32,811 nt of DNA from Myxococcales bacterium (GTDB lineage: Bacteria; Myxococcota_A; UBA9160; UBA4427): the NCBI GenBank assembly GCA_014240165.1, contig JAAZXM010000047.1, forward strand, positions 1-32,811, in the 5' to 3' direction. The translations under genes and the position numbers were made by a program. Positions 28,483 to 32,811 of this stretch are shown piece after piece. The notes under the pieces were generated by a model. It ran no database searches. It was not told where the DNA came from and saw nothing but the letters and a program-made list of their open reading frames with translations. How positions within the stretch are numbered: the first letter of the stretch is position 1; every line of letters begins with the position of its first letter.

Positions 28483-29286
28483 TCATGGGCGGGCGGCGAT
28501 GAGCGCGGCGGCGATGCCCGCGCCCGCGAGCAGGGCGCCGTCCAGGACCAGCAGCCCGTAGCGCTCGTGATTTCGAAAGGCCAGCAGGCTCAGCCACGCG
28601 GCCAACGGGATGGCGATCAGTGGGCGAACCGTGCCCGCAGCCAAGGGGACAAGGCAGCCCGCCAGGGCAATGGCTCCGCCGGCGCGCAGCCGCGCGCGTT
28701 GTTGAGGGGTGGGGGGATGGCCTCGTTCCTGGGAGGCGACAAGGTTCGCCGCGATCCCGGGACCCACGGTCAGGGCAGCCACCAGGGCGGGGGTCGTGAC
28801 AGCAGCCGGGTCGGTTGTGGCCGCCCAGGGAATGCCCACCCCGACGGCGACCCACGCCAGGGTGACATAAAGGACGGACAGAAAAGCCCGCTCGCCCTTG
28901 AGGCGACGGTGGAAGAGTCCGAGGCCGAGGGCCACCGCGCATACGCCCCAGACCGAGGGGGGCAGCAGGACGGCCAGGGGGAGGCAGGCCGCAGCGCTCC
29001 CCGCGACGACTCCGGTGAGGGCGCGCCGGTGGCGATCCACGAAATCTGACCGCGCGGGGGCGGTTTTCCGGTCGTGGTCGAGATCCCGAAGGCGATCCAC
29101 GTTGTAGACCACCAGGGTTCCCGCGATGGCGAGGGCCATGGCGGTCAAGAAGCGGTGGCTCGATGGGGCGGTGCCCAGGGCGAGCGCGCAGGCCGCCACC
29201 AGGGAAGCCGCCACGGCCGCGGGCCAGAGCCCCGTGAAGGCCAGGAAATCGAGCGCGAGCCGAAGCGGTCCGTTGCGGGCGAGCAT
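28483..29286 (-). CDS. UbiA-like prenyltransferase family membrane protein
   Basis: About eight hydrophobic segments fill this 267-residue protein. One aspartate-rich motif is present: VVYNVDRLRDLDHDRK, corresponding to the NDxxDxxxD prenyl-diphosphate/Mg2+ site of UbiA enzymes. The usual second motif is not evident; its region reads LVASQERGHPPTPQQR. UbiA enzymes attach prenyl groups to aromatic or other acceptors within the membrane. The substrate is unknown and activity is uncertain. ATG at 29286 is preferred; a GTG at 29343 adds 19 Pro/Thr-rich residues. It converges on tRNA-Ala. Confidence 0.72.
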   Translation of the reverse strand: MLARNGPLRLALDFLAFTGLWPAAVAASLVAACALALGTAPSSHRFLTAMALAIAGTLVVYNVDRLRDLDHDRKTAPARSDFVDRHRRALTGVVAGSAAACLPLAVLLPPSVWGVCAVALGLGLFHRRLKGERAFLSVLYVTLAWVAVGVGIPWAATTDPAAVTTPALVAALTVGPGIAANLVASQERGHPPTPQQRARLRAGGAIALAGCLVPLAAGTVRPLIAIPLAAWLSLLAFRNHERYGLLVLDGALLAGAGIAAALIAARP

Positions 29287-29565
29287 AGCGACGGGGTTTG
29301 TCCTCGTTGGCGGCGGGGTCGGGTCCGAGCGTTCAGCGTACACGATGCGCCGTTCGGGCCCTCCAGACGCTACTGGGAGTCATTTCCGCCCGCGCTATGG
29401 TGGCGAAGAGCGTGAAAAGGCGCTGGCCCGAGTGGGGCCCTCGGTGATCGGATGCCACACAGGTGGAAGTGGGATTGATGCGGTTGGGCGGGATCAGGGC
29501 CAGGAGCAGGCGGCGACCCCGGGCAGGGTCGGCCCAGCGGGCTTCGCTCCGGCGAGGGCAGATCC

Positions 29566-30591
29566 GTGGCTAGCTCGGCGCAAATACCCGCCATCGTGAC
29601 GGCAGGGGATAGCCGGGCCGCCAAGGCGGTCTACGGCGAGAACAAGGTCTTCCTGCCCGTGGCGGGTCGTCCCATCGTCGCCAGCCTCGTTCAGGTCCTG
29701 CAGCGCGTGCCCGAGGTCTCCGAGGTCTGGGTGGTGGGCCGACGGGAGCGCCTGGAGGCGATCTTTGCCGACCCGGATCTTCGCGGGGCGATCCACAAGC
29801 CGCTCTTCTTTGTCGAGCAGGGACGCAGCCTGCTGGAGAACGCCTGGGAGAGCTTTCGCTGCGTGGTGGCGCGGGATCCCAAGCAGGGGCGGGATCCCCA
29901 GGGTGAGGAGCGCAACCTCCAGGTCCTTTATCTCTCGGGCGACCTGCCCTTTGCGACCCCCCAGGAAATTTCGTCCTTCATTCAACAGTGTCTGGCCCTG
30001 CCCGATTGCGACTACGCGTTCGGGTTCGTGCGCGAAGAGGCGTTGGTCGATTTTCTGCCCGAGGGTCCCGACGAGAGCGGGATCGAGGTTGCCTACTTCA
30101 ACCTGCGCGACGGGCGGGTTCGTCAGAATAATCTTCATTTCGCCCGTCCGGCCCGCATCGGGCATCGCGACCGCGTCAACGACATGTACGAGCACCGCCA
30201 CCAGCGCCAGTTTTGGCATATGGGCGCCCTGGCGTGGAAGGTCTTCTTCTCACAGGGGGGTGGGCCGATCATCGTCTTTCTCTACGCGATGATGCACCTG
30301 GCGGGCTTGGCCGATCGTTGGCGACTCCGCGCCCTGGCCGACCGTTTGCGGACCTGGGTCACGCTGCGTCGCAACGAGGAGGTGATTGGCCGCCTCTTGG
30401 ATGCCCGCTTCTATTTTGTCGCCACCGAGGCGGGGGGTTGCGCCATCGATGTCGATACCGAGCAGGAATATGACGCCGTGAGCCTTCATTTCGAGAAATG
30501 GCACGCGGCCCAGGACGCGCGCGCGATTGCGCTCTATGGCCCGCTCCCCGAAAAGCCGCCTCCGCCGCCCGGAAATCTCGCCGGGGAATGA
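29566..30591 (+). CDS. NTP transferase domain protein (MobA/GlmU-like fold)
   Basis: The 341-residue protein starts at GTG seven bases after GAGGG. The N-terminal VTAGDSRAAKAVYGENKVFL-PVAGRPIVASLVQVL resembles the nucleotide-binding loop and Lys of sugar or cofactor nucleotidyltransferases. LQVLYLSGDLPFATPQEI is the metal-binding SGDxPF motif. The C-terminal 150 residues contain a hydrophobic patch (GPIIVFLYAMMHLAGLADRW) and GGCAIDVDTEQEYDAV, the latter typical of MobA-like transferases. The substrate is unknown. Its stop overlaps the next start (ATGA), so the two are translationally coupled. Confidence 0.8.
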   Translation: MASSAQIPAIVTAGDSRAAKAVYGENKVFLPVAGRPIVASLVQVLQRVPEVSEVWVVGRRERLEAIFADPDLRGAIHKPLFFVEQGRSLLENAWESFRCVVARDPKQGRDPQGEERNLQVLYLSGDLPFATPQEISSFIQQCLALPDCDYAFGFVREEALVDFLPEGPDESGIEVAYFNLRDGRVRQNNLHFARPARIGHRDRVNDMYEHRHQRQFWHMGALAWKVFFSQGGGPIIVFLYAMMHLAGLADRWRLRALADRLRTWVTLRRNEEVIGRLLDARFYFVATEAGGCAIDVDTEQEYDAVSLHFEKWHAAQDARAIALYGPLPEKPPPPPGNLAGE

Positions 30592-31295
30592 GCCGCCAGG
30601 GCGGGGCCGGCAAGGTGGTGGTCTTCGGGAAGGATCCCGAGCCCGGCCGCGTCAAGACGCGCATGTGCCCGCCCCTGAGCGCCGAGCAGGCCGCAGAACT
30701 CTACGCCGCGATGCTGGAAGACGTCCTGGCGGCCACCGGCGAGTTCGCCCTGCGCCTCGGCCTCGAACCGATCCTGGCCCTGGACCCCCCGGAGGCCTGC
30801 GCGGCCTGGAGGGGACGCGTGCCGCCGGGCTACCGGGTCATCGCCCAACGCGGCGCTTCCCTGGGCGAACGGATGAGCCGGGTCGTGGACGATGAGGGCG
30901 GCGGCCCGCTTCCGATCCTGCTGCGCGGAAGCGACAGCCCGGCGCTCCCCGAAGCGCGCCTGGCCAGCGCTCTGCGGGCCTTGGAGCGCTGTGACGTGAC
31001 CCTGGCTCCGGATGCCGATGGCGGGTACTCGCTCATCGGCCTTCGCGGTCGTTGGCCCGGGCTCTTCACCCACCCCATGAGCACGGACGCGGTTCTGGCC
31101 GAGACCGTGAGGCGTGCCGAAGCCCTCGGCGCACGGACGGAGCTCCTGGAAGCGGGCTTTGATCTGGACCGCATCGAGGACCTCCAGGCCCTCGAGGCGT
31201 CCCTGAGCGGTTCTGGACGATTGATTTGCCCGCGAACCCTCGAATACCTCGATCGCGAGGGCCCGTGGCGGCGCCCGGATGGGGGCGGGAACTAG
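30588..31295 (+). CDS. TIGR04282/DUF2064 family glycosyltransferase-like protein
   Basis: The 235-residue protein begins MSRQGGAGKVVVFGKDPEPG-RVKTRM, the standard DUF2064 start. GSDSPALP and DADGGYSLIGLRG are its metal- and substrate-site motifs. This GT-A-fold family is annotated by TIGR04282 as arsenosugar-related glycosyltransferase, but most members are uncharacterised. Coupling to another GT-A-fold gene suggests a shared pathway, perhaps of an unusual sugar nucleotide (inference). An in-frame start at 30498 lies inside the upstream gene and is not used. Confidence 0.87.
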   Translation: MSRQGGAGKVVVFGKDPEPGRVKTRMCPPLSAEQAAELYAAMLEDVLAATGEFALRLGLEPILALDPPEACAAWRGRVPPGYRVIAQRGASLGERMSRVVDDEGGGPLPILLRGSDSPALPEARLASALRALERCDVTLAPDADGGYSLIGLRGRWPGLFTHPMSTDAVLAETVRRAEALGARTELLEAGFDLDRIEDLQALEASLSGSGRLICPRTLEYLDREGPWRRPDGGGN

Positions 31296-31568
31296 GGCGG
31301 GGGAGCCGCACCCGGAGCGCAGCGGCCTCCAGGGGGCGAGTTGCCAACAGGCATTGATTGTGTATTTCAGCGCAAATCGGGCCCTTTACCCCTCAATTAT
31401 TCCGAAGTTCCAGAATAAATGGATTTTTTTTCAGAAAAGTTTCCACCCCCGGAAATCCGCTCATCTGCAAAATTCGAGGCCCGATAAGCGGACAGAATCC
31501 GTTGGCCGAACAAGCAAGTAGTCGATCGACGGGGCTATTAACACCCGAATTGAAAAATCCAGAGAGAG

Positions 31569-31627
31569 GCCCCGCTTGGCGCTGAAACGCCGCTGAGTGG
31601 GGTTCAAGGGGGGCGCGCGCCCCTTTT
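31569..31627 (+). ncRNA. Candidate small structured RNA end with terminator
   Basis: CCCCGCT pairs with AGTGGGG (7 bases, one G-U), enclosing GGCG-CTGAAA-CGCC. The palindrome GGGGCGCGCGCCCC (31610-31623) with TTTT (31624-31627) follows and looks like a Rho-independent terminator. No gene ends here, since the previous stop is 300 bases upstream, so a small RNA is possible. I do not recognise the family. Confidence 0.3.
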
Positions 31628-31768
31628 CAGGTCAGACGAAATACGTTTGACTCTGCACCGCTCGTGGGGGGAGCACCTGGGCGATTGGGTGCGAGCCCGT
31701 GCGGGCGAAGGCCAAAACGAAAGCACGGCGGGAATCGGAACTGGAAACAGGTCTCGCCGGGTGATCGG

Positions 31769-31792
31769 GCGCCAGGGGAAAGTCGCTGGCGC
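31769..31792. other. Perfect 7-base hairpin
   Basis: GCGCCAG (31769-31775) pairs with CTGGCGC (31786-31792) across a 10-base loop. It lies in the non-coding region with no T-tract. Confidence 0.35.
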
Positions 31793-32214
31793 AATGAGCT
31801 GCAGATCGTTTGGAAGTTCGGAAGTCGGAAGCAAGTCTTTGGGGGGAAGCAAGAGCATGTCGCTGCAATGCGCAGATACATGGGTCAAGCCATCGCATCA
31901 CACGTGGGCCGGGTTTTCCGCGCGTGCCGATGTCAGCCTATGCGGCGTCGCTTCGATGCCGGGCCGCATGCTCCCGTCCGCTGGGCGACCCGCTGGGCGA
32001 GATGAACTTTCCGCCGCCGCCCTTCCCCTTTCCATGATCTCCTCGAGCCTTTCCTCGACCCCCCGTGACGCGCAGACCCCCTTTGTGCAAAGCAACGCAA
32101 GGCGCCCCATGCACGTCGCCCCCGCGGCGACGGCGCATCGTCCCCCAGCGCCTGGCGAGTCAATCCCCCCGCAACTGGTTTTCGGACCCCGGGATTTCCC
32201 GGACCGGAGAGTGT

Positions 32215-32243
32215 CCCTGTAAATCACAGGGCAAGTCAGGGAT
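32215..32243 (+). promoter_or_regulatory. Alternative hairpins in the leader of the barrel-protein gene
   Basis: CCCTGT (32216-32221) pairs with ACAGGG (32227-32232) across AAATC. TCCCTG (32215-32220) could instead pair with CAGGGA (32238-32243). The element ends 55 bases before the start codon. This suggests a leader switch or a regulator operator. Confidence 0.4.
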
Positions 32244-32298
32244 GTGGGCAGGCTCGGAGTGTTTCCGCGCCAATCCATCACCATCAAGGAGAAATGCA

Positions 32299-32811
32299 AT
32301 GCGATCCATGATTAGGACAGCCGCGTGGGTGGCGGCGAGCCTGTTGCTCGTCCCGCAGTTCGTGGCAGCAGCGGATCTCGGCAGCGAGATTCAGGACATG
32401 AAGCAGCGCCTCGAAGCCATGGAGACTCAGATCCAGGCCCAGAGCGCCGAACTGACCGATGCACGCGCCATGGTGGCCGCGCAGCAGAGCCAGATCGATC
32501 ACGTGGCGACGGTGAAGGTCGATGAGCGGGAAGCGGTTTCCGCCCTCTCGTCCTTCCTCGAAAGCACCGACATCAGCGGCTTCGTGGCCGCGGGCTGGAA
32601 CTACACCGACCCGAACACCGATCTCGATGATGATGAGACCAACGGTTTCAACCTCGACCAGGCCTGGATCACGATCAACAAGGCCGCGACGGCCGAGAGC
32701 CGAGCCGGTTTCAACCTCGAGTTCCAGATGGGCGAGTACTCCCAGGAATCGTACACCGCCGGTCTGGGCAATAACATGCGCCCGGGCATCTACGCAGCTT
32801 CGGTGAGCTAT
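32299..32811 (+). CDS. Outer-membrane beta-barrel (porin-like) protein, N-terminal part
   Basis: The first 171 residues are in the window; the gene runs off the right edge. A signal peptide (MRSMIRTAAWVAASLLLVPQ, cleavage near AAA-DLG) is followed by a coiled coil (about 26-70, SEIQDMKQRLEAMETQIQAQ). Alternating barrel-like strands begin ISGFVAAGWNYTDPNT and NGFNLDQAWITINKA. This is a common layout of outer-membrane barrel proteins with an N-terminal trimeric coil. ATG at 32299 follows AAGGAG by seven bases; an out-of-frame ATG lies at 32294. Substrate is unknown. Confidence 0.75.
   Translation, partial: MRSMIRTAAWVAASLLLVPQFVAAADLGSEIQDMKQRLEAMETQIQAQSAELTDARAMVAAQQSQIDHVATVKVDEREAVSALSSFLESTDISGFVAAGWNYTDPNTDLDDDETNGFNLDQAWITINKAATAESRAGFNLEFQMGEYSQESYTAGLGNNMRPGIYAASVSY

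Larger units (their letters stand above)
31296..32298. other. 1-kb region without a supported gene; RNA-like hairpins
   Basis: I find no convincing coding frame. Frames of up to 191 codons exist but show random composition and no ribosome site or recognisable motif. The left part (31350-31560) is AT-rich. The centre has stem-loops and a palindrome followed by T-tract (31569-31627), and a 7-base hairpin at 31769-31792. The right part holds CGTCGC/GCGACG (32114-32132), CCGGGA/TCCCGG (32190-32203), and alternative hairpins just before the barrel-protein gene. Confidence 0.6.

Noticed and set aside
31647-32222. 191-codon plus-strand frame in the 1-kb gap
   Set aside because: Random composition, no start signal, no recognisable motif.

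Overview
The window is a high-GC bacterial chromosome segment, dense in genes, with GTG and TTG starts frequent. The gene order (rpmH-rnpA-yidD-yidC-jag-rsmG-parA-parB-bactofilin-ATP synthase b', b, delta, alpha, gamma, beta, epsilon) and the parS core TGTTCCACGTGGAAC point to a deltaproteobacterial-grade lineage such as Myxococcota or Desulfobacterota. That placement is an inference from synteny and motif, not from a search.

Layout. Positions 1-546 hold the 5' part of dnaN on the minus strand. A 614-base gap without a clear gene (547-1160) separates it from the divergent rpmH. This gap is a candidate origin or promoter region, and dnaA is not next to it. Positions 1161-7894 form the ribosome/RNase P/membrane-insertion/chromosome-segregation cluster. 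A small parS array (four intact sites, one with an altered core) lies between jag and rsmG, where mnmE and mnmG often sit in other bacteria. Positions 8222-14386 are the peripheral-stalk and F1 genes of ATP synthase; atpB and atpE (a and c) are absent and must be encoded elsewhere. RNA hairpins lie in the leader and on both sides of atpD. On the minus strand, 14459-15007 is a small family protein, and 15478-18462 is bioB-bioF-bioD under a promoter that overlaps a BirA-type biotin operator. Between these two lies an AT-rich island with repeated TGACGCA motifs.

Positions 18587-27711 (plus strand) hold radA, a polyprenyl diphosphate synthase, a ComEA-like helix-hairpin-helix protein with a strong terminator, a three-gene ABC importer of the BtuFCD/FecBCD type, enolase, a secreted protein of unknown function, and a receiver-XRE response regulator. 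Then come a minus-strand UspA protein, tRNA-Ala(CGC), a minus-strand UbiA-like membrane protein, and a translationally coupled pair of GT-A-fold enzymes (an NTP transferase and a DUF2064/TIGR04282 protein). About 1 kb without a convincing gene follows, with several RNA-like hairpins. The window ends inside an outer-membrane beta-barrel protein.

The window is mostly housekeeping. I see no transposase, phage, CRISPR or defence island. The most unusual signals are non-coding: the parS array with its altered-core copy, the TGACGCA island with a perfect 8-8-8 dyad, the biotin operator, a recurrent leaderless-promoter pattern, and the hairpins bracketing atpD. Among proteins, the receiver-XRE regulator with a substituted acidic pair and the RG/RD-rich Jag linker stand out.
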